64,000 nucleotides of DNA. Source: Sebastes aleutianus. Its lineage: Eukaryota > Chordata > Actinopteri > Perciformes > Sebastidae. The notes beneath the pieces were generated by a model. The model was not told the DNA's origin, searched no databases, and was given only the letters and a program-made list of their open reading frames with translations. The stretch spans positions 11,621,591-11,685,590 of the forward strand of contig CAKAKS010000067.1 in NCBI GenBank assembly GCA_916700875.1, given 5' to 3'. Below are positions 52,501 to 63,867 of this stretch, piece after piece. Every line of letters begins with the position of its first letter. The first letter of the stretch is position 1. The position numbers were made by a program, and so were the translations under genes.

Positions 52501-55500
52501 GAAACAACTTGGTTATGTTTAGGCAACAAAACTACTTAGTCAGGTTTAAGAAAAATAAACTTAGTTAGGATTAGGCAACAAAACTACTAAATTAGGATTA
52601 GGTAACAAAACTACTTAGTTAGGTTTAGGATAAGATTGGGGTTTGGCTTAAAATAACTCCGGAAGTGGTGTAATTTCAGTTACGTGACAAATAAATCAAT
52701 GTTGACTTCTGTTTCACATGGGACACGGGCGCCGGCTTTCTGAGCAAAAGTCCGGTATATTTAGACCCACCCATCCTCCCCTCCCTCCCTTTTTACATTT
52801 CCTGGTTCACGATTATGTGAATTACACATGAATGTATTCGTGGGATATACACAAATTACAGTGCATTAGTGTCTGTAGGTATAGCTACGAATGGTGTATG
52901 AGACCAGCCTGAGCCTGACAACAATACTTCTGATGTATAGTATGCGTAAAAGCAGGGCCTTAGCCAGGATTTTAAATATACTAAGGTCATGCGTGGGTCA
53001 CCAGGGTTATTATTGTAAACTAAAACTGAAACTAAAACCAAAATAAGCAGTGAAAAATATTTTTAGTTAACTGAAATTAAATAAAAACTATATCCTTTAA
53101 GAAAAACTAAACTAAAACGATATTGCCTGGTGTAATGTTAATTAATTTCAGTTTTAGTTTTTTAACTATAATATATCAGTGCTGAAAATTAGAATTCCTG
53201 TCAACTCTCGTGACGTTGAACCACAGAAATTGAACGGACTTGACCCCCCAGGAGACGGCACTATATGCCGCAATTGCTTCACATCGTTCACTAACGTAGT
53301 GCAAAGATTAAACATTAAACATTATGCCCATTCCTACACAGCTCTCCAACCATGTATTTTGTATGTATATGTGGCTACTTCTGAGACATTATACCTGTCC
53401 CTAATAAAAACAAACTAAAACTACTGTAAAACTAAAATTAAATACTGTATATTAAAACTAAAACTAAATCTGTCTGGAAAACTGAAACTAAATTAAAACC
53501 AGCAAACACACTCTGAAAACTAACAAACTACACTAAAATCTAATTGAAAAGTCAAAACTATGTTAACCTTGATGGGCACTATAAACAAATCTCTAAAATG
53601 TTTCAATTTGATTTTTCATATTTTATTTATGCTGTTTAATTATTTTATTTTTTTCCTGAGAGCTTTATTTCCCAACATGAAGGTCTAAATGTTGCTTCAA
53701 CACTTGTTGGCCTAATGATAGTAAAAGTCAAACACACAGAGTCTAACAATACTGGATTCAGCCAATTCCCAGAAAAAATACTGAAGACATGACTTCACTG
53801 TAGTCAATGGTAACCACGGCCCTGCATAAAAGTCAAGGGGCCACCAATGTATTTCCCGTTTGCACCAAACTCAGTACTGTTTTTCTCCCGTTATTATTAC
53901 CAGTGTAACAACTACAACTACAGAGACAAAGCCAAATGTATAAATCAGTCCTACAAGTGAAATATCTAAAATTATAACATGATGTGATAAGAATCCATAT
54001 TTTCATTCATCTATTAAAAACAAACTATTGTAATAAGTATACTGAACAGTAACTACCACAGCACCAATGTCACGCACTGACCACTAGATGGCACTCACCG
54101 GCGGGCACTGGGCGAGCTTGTCTGCTGCCACCAGCTGAACGTTGAGATGCTTCGTCTGTGACTTCCCTCTAGTTTTGATCAGCCTCGTCAACACCTACAG
54201 TGAAGAGGAGAGAGAAGCAGAGGAAGAGATACAAAAAGTTACGGTGGCTGTTATTATTTTACAGGATCGTGTTTAGTATATATTGAGAGAACTGAGGAAG
54301 AGTCAGTCCAAAAGAAGGGTCAGGTCTCTGGTGAAGCTCACCTTTGGTGAGGAGATCTTGACATAGACAAGGATCGGTGCCAGGGAGGTCTTGGACACCT
54401 GGAGCGGGTGGTTGATTGTGTCTGCATCGAGAACCACCAGCTGCAGGCTGCGGGCGAGCTCAAAGATGCGCTCCACCTCACCCTGGATCTGGGCTGTAAA
54501 GGCAGAGATGACAAGCACGACTTTGACACCTGAGATCCAGGAAACTCATCAATTGCACATATTTAATTTCCTTGTGAATATGTAACTCATGAATTTACAG
54601 TAGATATTTTCCTCACTGACCCATAGCTTTGAATTTGAATTTTACACATTTACAATCATTTATTTGAAACATCTACATGAAGCCACCAGAGCTGGGAAGA
54701 TTTTTTTTGTTTTTCTCTATTTTATTTAATCAAGATGCAGAATTGAAGATACAATCTGAAATTTGACCAAACCAGAGGTAAGGTCAATCAAGTTATATGT
54801 TGAGATTAAAAGTTTATTGTTGAAACAGCAGCTGACAAAACAAAATCTCACCACAAGGTCCATTTACTGTAGTAGCTGTTGTGGAGTGAATCACACAATC
54901 TACCTAAGCAGAGGAAGCCAACACAGATGAGGAGAGACACCCCAGGTGAATATGGTAAACATTTTAACCATGAAACTTCCCCAGTTCATCACTTACATTA
55001 AGACAATATTTTTTTGTATTACAAGATTTCCAAAAATGTATGTTTAAATATGCAAATGCAGCATTATCTTATTAAATATGCGCTCATTTGCATACATTTC
55101 CAGAACAGAAATCTGAACATTGGATAAAGCCAGGTTTGTTGACATATTAGAGTCAAAGGATTTTACAGAGGGAATCTCTTTTTATCACTCCATAAATCAG
55201 CCATACTAAAAAATCACCATGTTTTTAGGAATAAAATGTCCTATAAATCAGGCTATGGATGATATATGAACAAACCCGTCTGTAAAAACCTTCAGAATAT
55301 AGATAGGAATAAAATGGAGAGTTTGGTGGATGTTAGAGCTATACTGAAGTGGAGATTTCTGGCTCAAAGTGTGAAAGAAAACTAATTTTGAGAAAACAGC
55401 CTTTAAATATATGTATTGTAAAATTGCAGACATTTTGAAGACACTACAGTTGAATAAGGTACAAAATTGTAACTAATAGATATCACCATGAAACCTCCCC

Positions 55501-58500
55501 AGTTGATTATTTACATTAAGGCAATTCTTTTTTGTATTACACATTTTCCGAAATGTTATGCTTAAATATGCAAATGAGGCATTATCTAACGCTAACTTTT
55601 GGTGAATTTAGGAGAAATCTACAGACACAAGCCAACAAAGTAGTAAAATAAACACCTAAATGTGTATTTTGGTTGTTTTCTTTCCACTAGTCTGGAAGAA
55701 GACAGGTTATGGAAGCAAAATAGCCCAGAATCTCAAAATTGACCAGTGCATGAAAAATTATGATTTACCTGGGGATGTCTCCCCTTAAAATGCTCAGAAA
55801 AATAGAAATTTGATCTACAATTCCATGATAACTGGGAAACTCCGTCTACTGAGGAAGATCATGTGATATAATAATTATAAAATCTGATTTTGATAATCAC
55901 AGGCTCTACTGTAGATAGAAAACCAGTAAATGGACCTTGTGGAGAGCTTGTTCTGTCAACAAAGCTGTATGCTTATATGGTTTTGTAACTATATTCTGAA
56001 TCTCAATTCAACACAAAAAAACAAACAAACAACAAAACATTCTAATTTCTAATGTAGAAAACAAGACAAGTAAAAAAATACAGACTTAAAAACTATAAAT
56101 GTGACCTCTGACTAAACACTGCCTACTCAATGAAACTACGTTAATACAGTAAATTATGTATTTGTATTTTCCTGGATCTATTAAGAGAACCAGGATATGT
56201 TACACTACTGGGAGGAGTAATTTAAAGGACTGGCCACTAGAGGGAGAGCAGGAAAGCAAGGCATGGAGAAGGCATTGTCTGCTTTCAGTCCTTTAAGAAG
56301 TTCAAGTACTCACAGATACTCTAACATAAAAGTGAATTACATCTTACACATCTGTTGGGCCACTAAAATAAATGAATAGCAGATAAAACACCTGCTTGTG
56401 TATATTTCCACAGTGAACAACAGTGTGAGAACATGTGTCTGATGGTGCTGATGAGGTAATGAAAGGAAGGTGGAGCATTCAGACAGACAGATAGACATGG
56501 ACTACCAGTGCTTTCAGTCATACATACCGGCAGCATCTGGGATGAGAGAGCAATGAGAAAGACAAGAGTAGAGAAAACCAAGTAAATCTCATCCCCCTTC
56601 TGTATGATAGATACCCATCCCTTCTTTTTTGCAACCAACGTAAAGCCTACTGCACAGTGTCACTGGGGCAAAGAGACAGCAAATCCCCAGTAAATATCCA
56701 GTTAACAATCTTTACTGACACAATCCAATGACACAGTCCAGATGTCAACCTGTTTTCTATCGTATGCTTAAAGCTGCAGTGGGTAGAATTGGAGCAAATA
56801 TGATTAGAAAAAAGTATTTTTTTATAAAACGGTCACTATATCCTGACAGTAGTGCATGAGACAGGTAATCTGAAAAAAACAATGTGCCTCTGTGTCCTCC
56901 GGTGCTCCTAATGGCATCTGCAAGATTTCACAGACCGGAGGAAAACAACCAATCAGAACCGAGCTGGAGTCTGCCGTCTCTGAGCAGCTGTCAATCACTT
57001 GCAAACTCTGAACGCTCAAACTAGGCAGCGCTGATCAAATATGAATCAATATTCTGTTACTGTAATGCCTATTTCTCGCTTCAAATGTTTTCAGAAACAT
57101 CTTGTAGTGTACTGTTTAGTTGTAAAATGAGAAAGTTTGTGACCCGGCAGTCATGTTGAGATCAGTTGAGGAAATACCAAGCACGGCCCACCAGCTGGAG
57201 CAAACTTTCTCATTTCACAGCTAAACAGTACACTACAAGATGTTTCTGAAAACATTTGAGGAGAGAAATAGGCATTACAGTAACAGAATATTAATTCATA
57301 TTTGATCAGCGCTGCCTAGTTTGACCGTTTGATCAGAGTTTGCGAGTGATTGACAGCTGCCTCCATTGAATGAACAGCCAATACATCTCTGAAATGACCT
57401 GTAATTGGTCAAAATCTCCCGTCACGGGCTAGATTTTTTAAAGTCTGAAAACAGAGCCATGAGGAGGTGCAGAAGTCTAGTTTTCTCTCAGAACACTTGA
57501 ATTACAATATGCTGAAAGGTTGTTATGGAGTTTTTACCAAATGATGCCAAAAACATTTTAGAATGGAATAATTTGGAATATTTAGAGTTAGATAAAAAAA
57601 GGTCGATGCCACTAGGACTGCCACCAATGATTATTTTCATTGTCGATTAATCTGTTGATTATTTTCTTGATTAATCGATTAGTTGTTAGTTTAGCATAAA
57701 GACTGGGAACGGGGGAACAGCTAGCCCGGATTAAACAAGTGTATAACCTGTTTATTAGTGAGCTTTAGAGGTGCTGATATGCTGATTTCTTTTTTTCCCC
57801 TTTTTACAGAGCCAGGCTAATATTGTTTCCTGTTCTTGTTTCCAGTCTTTGTGCTAAACTAAGCTAACCGGCTGCAGCTTCATATTCTGTATGCAAACAT
57901 GATTGGTATTGGTCTGCTCATCTAACTCTCAACAGGAAAGCAAATATTTACCAAAATTATTCCTTTTATCATCTTCATTGTGGTGCATACAGTGAGTGTA
58001 TATACAAAAACATTTTGTGAACACAAACTGCACAATGTCTCAATGTGGTAAAGAAAAAAGTGAAAGTCTGACATATTAATTTCAGACTTGGGTGAGACAG
58101 TATCAGTTGCTTGTTTTAACCTAATTAGGGTTGCAAGTGGGTAAAGTTCTCCACCAGGGACAACACAAACGGGTGCCAGAAAGTTAAGACAATTACAAGA
58201 AGTTATTTTAGCGTAAGTCAATTCAGTGTACTTTTCTGTTACTGATGCTATCTGAATTGTCCTGATGAAGTAAACCCCAACTGTCTCGCTCTCCAAACAG
58301 ATAAAAGTGGTGCCAAAGATAATTTTCCACGACTATTGGCTCCAGGTTGGGATGATAAAGCTGCGTACCTAAATTGGAGCGGGTGTTCGACCGGTCCATT
58401 AAGGCCTTCTTGCCGGGGTTGTTGAGGATGGAGCGTTTAGCCAGAGAGATGTCTGCTGTGACCCGTGTAATAGTAATTCTGGAGAGGAGACAGAGAAACC

Positions 58501-61500
58501 GAGGATCGTTACACAGTTGTGATTTTCATTGTGTTTAATTTCCACATGAAAGGTGTGACACTGAAGAATTCAATCAGAACTTACCTGCCTTCAAATCGAT
58601 GTTTTAAAAAGTCAAATAGTGCTTTTTGCATCATATCTGTAACCTGGAATTACACAGGAAACATGGATTTTAAATTGAATTCTCCTCTATTCAAGTTCAA
58701 CACAAATTACCAATATTTATTTGCAAATCTTAATTAACTCTAGAATAGGTGTCTCAGCTTTACAGCATCTTAGGCACTTCACAAGTCAAAGGCAACTTCG
58801 ATTAAAGAGTGTGTGAGGCAGACTCACCTCTAAGCCCTTCAGTGATGGTCCCATTAGAACCACAGGACGCATTGTAGGCACTACATCATACATAGCCACC
58901 TGCTCCCCCTATAGCCACAGAAAAACACAAGTTTAATTCAGTATATGAGATGCTGCGGATGCAACATGTTGCTTGAGGTGCAAACATTGTGTGCACATGG
59001 ATGAGTTTTTTCTTGCCCTATTGTTCTATAAAGCTCTTTATAATAGAAAAAAAGTCTATTAAAGAGGACCTATTATACTTTTTTCCCTATTTCTTTAGTG
59101 TTATATAGTTTTTTTGTGCATGTAAAAGATCTGCAAAGTTACAAAGCCCAACACTTTTTAAATGAGATGGGGGGATCGGGGGGAGTGGCGATTACAACGC
59201 CCACTTAGGAGACAGGAAGTGAATACCATTTCAAACTATTGGCGGAGCTTAAAATGCATCATCTTTGTTATAGAGCATCTTTGGTTTGGCCTCAAACAAA
59301 GTTAAGTTAAGCTAATGCAAACAAAACTTTTTTGCATTAAAGCATGTCAACAAGTTCTAGTAGAAACCCAAAATACAAGTATGCATCGGAAAATAAGCAT
59401 AATAGGTCTTCTTTAAAAGTTTTCCATAGACTGATGTGAAAAATACTTCTGTGTTTGCGAGGACTGTCTATATAATGAGAAACAACGGGTTGAAGACGAT
59501 GTCAACAGAACAACAAACGTTGGGTCACTTACCGGTTTCTTTTTCACCTGCTGATTGGCTGTTCATGCAGAAGGATAAGAGAGGCATCAAAACTCACCAA
59601 TCATCAAAAATAGACAACAAAATAATCTTTTTTTTTTACACAATTTAAAATACACTGACCTTGTGATGGAGGAGTATATTTCTTTGAGTTCATATCTTGA
59701 GCTACTTGAGCTTTGCTGAAATGAGAGAAAAGTCCTGAGTTAGCTCAGATCTTTCTCCCTAAAGACAGCGACAAACAGGGCCCTCTTCTCTAGAGTCATG
59801 GTCAAAATAGAGGACTATGTAATCTATCTAATCTATGCAATAAAATAATGTGTGCTCACAGACTGTATATCTACTTATATAAGACACAGCTATATAAAGC
59901 TTAGAGGGTAAATCCCTTGAAGTGATTCAGCACACACAGTCGACACCGAAGCCAAATTTCCATGATCCTCTAGATGAGTTTCTTTCAGCCTAACTGGGTC
60001 AAGTCAAAATCTTTCAGTCTGTAGTGGATCTTCCTGCCTGCCAGGCTGATTAGAGTAAAAACAACCAACTGACTGGACAAAAGGAAAACATTCCTACTTC
60101 TCAAACTAGTTTCATATCTTTGATAGTTGATTTGATAGCATGCTGAAATGAAAAGAAACAAATGGCAGTCTGAAAGCTATGGAGAATTATTGTTTAAAAA
60201 TAATAGCTGTGGAAACATCACCAGTAACTTACTGTATATAAGTATATGTAATTGGTAGTAAATCACTGGTATGATCTCATTATATTTCACATCCAATGGA
60301 TTCTTTGTTCATTTGCTTATGTGGGAGGATTTTCTGTCCTTGACCTCCCTTTTAAAGTTCTTCTCTTATATTTTCCTTTTCATGTTTGTATCTTTCAAAA
60401 CTGGATTACCAGCTGGGTCCCAGTCCCCCCCCCAAAAATCGCAGGATCACCGTGTAACGTATCCTCATACAACGATTCGTATGCTATCGAAAAGTTATTT
60501 TGTTATTTTTTGTGCATTTTCCAACGAATGACCGGCAACACGAGCGATCGGTGCCCCTGCGGTGTTTAGACAAAAAAAACTACTTGGTAAGGTTGAGGAA
60601 AAGATGGTAGTTTGGGTTAAAAAAAAATACAGAAGTGGCGTAACTTAAAGGTGCAATATGTAGCGCTGACGGCTAGTGTTTAAAATGGGTACTGGAGTCC
60701 AAATTCAGTTCATTTGCTTGCTTCCATGGCTGCAGAAGGCTGTGTTTGTATGCCAATTTGTTTCATATGTGGCAACGGGATGTTGAAATGGGCAGTGGAC
60801 GGGATCACCCAGATCCAAAACAAAAACAGACGTTCAGGCGTTTGATTGCTCTATGTTGGAAACATGTTGGTTGCCCCTCTCTTAGACATCAAATTTGGCT
60901 CTTGAGAAACTCACGTATGTAGTTAGGAAGAAAGCTTCAGAGTTTTATAACATCTGGGAAATGTTTTGGGAATTTGTTAAAAATGGTGACATTGAAGAGG
61001 CACTAGACGTGTGAAGGTAGAGTAAAAATGACTAATCTATTGTGAGGAATGTGTGCTGTACTTTGTTTTATGTTTGTGACCATATTCTTAATTTAATTGA
61101 TTTACTTGTTTTATTTTTTCATATATATTTTAGTTTTTTTATTAATTAATGTATTTATTCACTTCATTATACTGTATTTTCTAGCTATTTAATTTCAAAT
61201 AATTGTTATCATTATTATTTTATACACTGCCATATGATCAGTTTGGGGGAAGGTTCTGTGTTGTATGTACAATCTGTTAAATGCATAAAATTAATAAATA
61301 TATGTGAAAAAAAGACAACATTTTAAAGGAGAACATACTGGCTGTAGCATTGTAGTATTTCAATTCAGCATGTTTCCTTGATCTCTGATGACATATCACA
61401 GTCATTTTATGATTTATTACAGTAAATATATTACATATTGGTCCTTTAAGTAAGGCAGTTACGGGACAAATAAGTCAAAGTTGACTTCTGGTTTCACACA

Positions 61501-62583
61501 GGACATGAACAGCGGTCTCCTGGGTGAAAGTCCAGTGTTTTTAGATCCACCTGTCCGCCCCGTCCTCCGCCCTACGCAGACTTTGTAGCTCTTTATACTG
61601 CATCACCTGTCCTGCTCACAATTACGCATGTTATATACAAATTATAGTGTACATGGGTATAGCTACGAACAATGTATGAGAACAGCTCTCAATGTGTGTC
61701 AGTTGGTTTGTGGTATTTGATTAATTACAAATTTTTAATATGTTAAAAAAAATGAAGGTCTAAGGATAGGAGGTGTTGTATAGCCTACTGTACTAATTGT
61801 AAAGTCCCTTGAGGCAAGTCTGACTTGACTTGACTTGGACCTCAACTCATCCCTAACTGTGTGCATTTATATTTGAGAGTGGGAGAGAGTTCAGCTCCTG
61901 TTTGCCACAGTGCAGCCTCGCAACATGCTTGCTTTGCTTCTGTCTACAAAACAATTCCTGGTGTGACCCTTTCCCACTGATTACACCTCTGTGGTCAAAG
62001 CATAGTTGGACTAATCTGTGGGTGTTTCCAAAGAGCATCAGCTGAATGCTTAAAATGTCATATAATCCTCTCTATATCACTTTGTAGTGATGTTTTTGTT
62101 TGTATGTGTGCTGGACCAATAAAGATTATTATGAGGATTACAAGATAAGTCAGCACAAAGCAACACGGGCTTGTGTGTTAGTTTGTGACCCTGTTCTATT
62201 GAAGCTGGAGGAAAAGAGAAACATGCAGTACATACTTGGCTAAGGCCTTGGCAGCTTTCCTCGCCTGGACTTCTCTTCTGATGAGAATGGTTTCCAGGTT
62301 GACTGGACTGGGGACGAAGCCCACCACGCCATCCTCCTTCACCGGCCGGCCGATCCACCACTCATTGTTAAACTTCTGCTCATTAAAGAGAAAAAAAGTG
62401 TACATTTAAGGCCTGGCTCACCTTTATTTTTACTCTGATGATGTTAATAACTGTTCAAACCTCTTTGACATGGAGGAAGTCTCTGGCCTCAAAGGTGACG
62501 GCCTGGCCCGGTACGGGAACGTTGTCGTCGTCTGCTGGCGTGTAAGAGAAGTTGCAACGTACTGCGAATGCCACAGGCTTGTA
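48839..62583 (-). CDS. cacnb2: Voltage-gated calcium channel beta-2 subunit, 3' eleven exons (5' end outside window)
   Basis: Cytoplasmic subunit that binds the alpha-interaction domain of Cav1/Cav2 channels, promotes surface delivery and shapes gating. Eleven exons read on the minus strand with matching phases give 591 residues: SH3 (YKPVAFAVR through FVPSPVNLE), a basic HOOK, a guanylate-kinase-like domain (YDVVPTMRPVVLMGPSLKG, VTDMMQKALFDFLKHRFEGR, LVVLDADTINHP, FDVILDENQL, ACEHLADYLESYWRATHPP) and a long C-terminus ending WHRDSYIH. The VPVPG and FEARDFLHVKEKFNN stretches and the end resembling WNRDVYIRQ favour beta-2 over beta-1, -3 and -4. The N-terminal variable exons are expected beyond position 64000. 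The GK fold is catalytically dead in this family. Which teleost cacnb2 copy it is cannot be told. Confidence 0.9.
48880..49015 (-). repeat. cacnb2: Hexamer-like minisatellite coding Arg-Asp repeats
   Basis: On the plus strand this is an imperfect TCTCTG/TCCCTG/CCTGTC array inside the last cacnb2 exon; read in the coding direction it gives RD/RE/KD dipeptides. Length polymorphism is likely. Confidence 0.8.
49704..50332. mobile_element. MITE in last cacnb2 intron
   Basis: Inverted ends GGCTGTGCTCCAAATCGTAC and TGATTTCAAACACAGCC. The segment 49785-49976 inside resembles the nested MITE at 12402-12903, reversed. Confidence 0.55.
51892..52065 (-). CDS. cacnb2: cacnb2 exon: GK end
   Basis: 174 bases, phase 0 to 0: EWFDVILDENQLTDACEHLA, DYLESYWRATHPP, then a divergent linker ending SAIP. 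The donor gtacat is weaker than its neighbours. Confidence 0.85.
52380..52905. repeat. Dispersed repeat, copy 1
   Basis: Shares CGGAAGTGGTGTAA, AAATCAATGTTGACTTCTG and GGTATAGCTACGAA blocks with 60456-61690. Contains degenerate TTAGGTTTAGGCAACAAAACT tandem units. In a cacnb2 intron. Confidence 0.55.
53002..53571. mobile_element. hAT-like element, AAAACTAAAACT-rich
   Basis: Ends CAGGGTTATTATTG and ATGTTAACCTTG; the body consists of ACTAAAACTAAA repeats. Flanks TGGGTCAC and ATGGGCAC are only loosely similar. Confidence 0.5.
54099..54194 (-). CDS. cacnb2: cacnb2 exon: GK
   Basis: 96 bases, phase 0 to 0: VLTRLIKTRGKSQTKHLNVQ then LVAADKLAQCPP. Acceptor cactgtag, donor gtgagt. Confidence 0.95.
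54342..54493 (-). CDS. cacnb2: cacnb2 exon: GK, channel-binding groove region
   Basis: 152 bases, phase 1 to 0: EVERIFELARSLQLVVLDAD, TINHPLQVSKTSLAPILVYV, KISSPK. Acceptor gcctttacag, donor gtgagc. Confidence 0.95.
56768..57600. mobile_element. Rearranged MITE with long internal inverted repeat
   Basis: Starts TTAAAGCTGCAGTGGGTAG. Arms 56984-57139 and 57201-57360 are inverted copies of one another around a spacer of about 61 bases. The right border is approximate. In a cacnb2 intron. Confidence 0.55.
58369..58478 (-). CDS. cacnb2: cacnb2 exon: GK middle
   Basis: 110 bases, phase 2 to 1: ITITRVTADISLAKRSILNN then PGKKALMDRSNTRSNL. Acceptor ctctccag, donor gtacgc. Confidence 0.9.
58585..58643 (-). 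CDS. cacnb2: cacnb2 exon: GK helix
   Basis: 59 bases, phase 0 to 2: VTDMMQKALFDFLKHRFEG(R), nearly invariant in vertebrate beta subunits. Acceptor aattccag, donor gtaagt. Confidence 0.95.
58828..58908 (-). CDS. cacnb2: cacnb2 exon: GK domain start
   Basis: 81 bases, phase 0 to 0: GEQVAMYDVVPTMRPVVLMG then PSLKGLE. The degenerate P-loop of the GK-like fold. Acceptor ggctatag, donor gtgagt. Confidence 0.9.
59059..59416. mobile_element. TTAA-flanked MITE, intact
   Basis: Ends TTAAAGAGGACCTATTATAC and GCATAATAGGTCTTCTTTAA. Uninterrupted relative of 12299-13030. In a cacnb2 intron, about 120 bases from the HOOK micro-exon. Confidence 0.75.
59533..59558 (-). CDS. cacnb2: cacnb2 26-base HOOK micro-exon
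   Basis: 26 bases between acceptor gcatgaacag and donor gtaagt, the only reading that joins the phase-1 exon upstream to the phase-0 exon downstream. It encodes ANQQVKKKP, the counterpart of the short AKQKQK-type alternative HOOK exon. No longer alternative exon of the beta-2a type was seen nearby. Confidence 0.75.
59660..59715 (-). CDS. cacnb2: cacnb2 exon: HOOK segment
   Basis: 56 bases, phase 2 to 1: KAQVAQDMNSKKYTPPSQ. The TPPS end corresponds to the STPPSS boundary that precedes the alternatively spliced HOOK exons in mammals. Acceptor catttcag, donor gtcagt. Confidence 0.8.
60456..61690. repeat. Dispersed repeat, copy 2, with nested insertion
   Basis: Relative of 52380-52905, interrupted by the TTAA-flanked segment at 60645-61449. 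Confidence 0.5.
60645..61449. mobile_element. TTAA-flanked element carrying an L1-like 3' fragment
   Basis: Ends TTAAAGGTGCAATATGTAGC and TTACATATTGGTCCTTTAA. Around 60930-61010 a broken frame reads SFYNIWEMFWEFVKNG, like the end of an L1 ORF2, followed by an AT-rich tail to about 61310. Confidence 0.6.
62236..62375 (-). CDS. cacnb2: cacnb2 exon: SH3 second half and HOOK start
   Basis: 140 bases, phase 0 to 2: KFNNEWWIGRPVKEDGVVGF, VPSPVNLE, then a basic stretch IRREVQARKAAKAL. The last part starts the HOOK, whose basic residues bind membrane lipid in mammalian beta-2. Donor gtatgt. Confidence 0.9.
62461..62583 (-). CDS. cacnb2: cacnb2 exon: SH3 first half
   Basis: 123 bases, phase 0 to 0: YKPVAFAVRCNFSYTP, DDDNVPVPGQAVTFEA, RDFLHVKE. 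Acceptor gtccccag and donor gttt on the minus strand. An AG six bases further in would give a 117-base exon, also in frame. Confidence 0.8.
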
Positions 62584-63430
62584 CTGGGGACACAGGACAG
62601 GTGTTCATAACAAAATGTTATTACTAATGGATGTCACAGTCATCTTTAATCCCTACATTTCACCCACATACACATTTTCACATGTATCTCACTCAATTTC
62701 AATTGATTACATACATCATAATGAATCCACACACTCAAAATAATCTTTCTCACAACCAGGAACAATTAATGTTGTATTGGAGAACTGGAACTGATGTTGA
62801 ATGAGGCCATTTCCACACAGAGACAACAATGTAATCTGCCCAGATGTGCTTTTGAAGTATAGGTGGGATTGTTAGCCAGAGAATAAATGGTTTGTGTACT
62901 TGTGTTCAGTATGTACAAAGCGGTGAATAGTATTTTATCATGATACCGAGATAATTACACATTTTGGATATAATTATGTGTCTGTTTTATCTTCTTTTTT
63001 TATTTTTAAACAAATATGCAGGTTAACTGCTTGTAATGTGTAGCATTTGACCTTACAGTACTTATTCAAGGGAGATTAATACAGTAAATAATGCAAAACT
63101 GTTAAAGTAGGATATATTTGGAAAGTATAGAAAAAGATGTTGCAGACATACAGACACAAAAAAAAACCACATTTTTGCATAGAATTGTGTTCTGTAATGA
63201 ATGTGTGCCCCAAAATTTTAAATTTGTGTTCTCAGATTATTAATTTGTGCACACGAAATAACAACATTTATTACACAGCTTTGTTGAATACTCGATTCTT
63301 ATTGGTCAAACACGGCATTCTATCCTCTGTTATTTCTTTATAGCAGACCGTTGCTATGGACACAGTTCTGATGTTGGACGTTATGAGATCAAATTATTGA
63401 TTACTTAAGTAAATAGCCAAGTAATAAGCA

Positions 63431-63567
63431 GGATAATGTACAGCTAGCGGGTTATTGCTGTGAAATAAAAAACCCTTCCGGGTGATGCAAGATGCTTCGC
63501 GTCGGGGTGCAGCATCGCCCTGTCAGGGTTTATTTCACAACAATGACCGGCTTGCTGTACATTATCC
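63431..63567. repeat. Inverted repeat, fold-back element
   Basis: GGATAATGTACAGCTAGCGG with TGTGAAATAAAAAACCCT is repeated inverted as AGGGTTTATTTCACAACAA with GCTTGCTGTACATTATC. The loop is a GC-rich block of about 50 bases. Confidence 0.6.
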
Positions 63568-63867
63568 CTTACATAGCATAAACAATATCATTAACATGCG
63601 TCACAACATTGTTAAAGAAGCAAATTAAGGTATTGCTACCTATCTAAACTTCTAAAATCAATATAAAACTGCATTAAATCCCAGCAGCTCATTGTAACAT
63701 TGGCCTGACAATCTGATCAATTTGCTGCTAAAGGTCAATATCAAGTTACAGAAACAGTAGAAACAGTATGAACTGAAGTTACAGGTTGTTGTGGTTACTC
63801 CAGTCAGATATGTAGGAGTGTTAGCGACAGGCTAACTGCTGTGTTTTGGTATTGAAGTGCCTACAAA

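Noticed and set aside
58369..62583. Identification as cacnb1, cacnb3 or cacnb4 rather than cacnb2
   Set aside because: The tail ending WHRDSYIH, the VPVPG loop and FEGR fit beta-2 best, and the neighbour mrc1 supports it. The linker after THPP is divergent, so some doubt remains.
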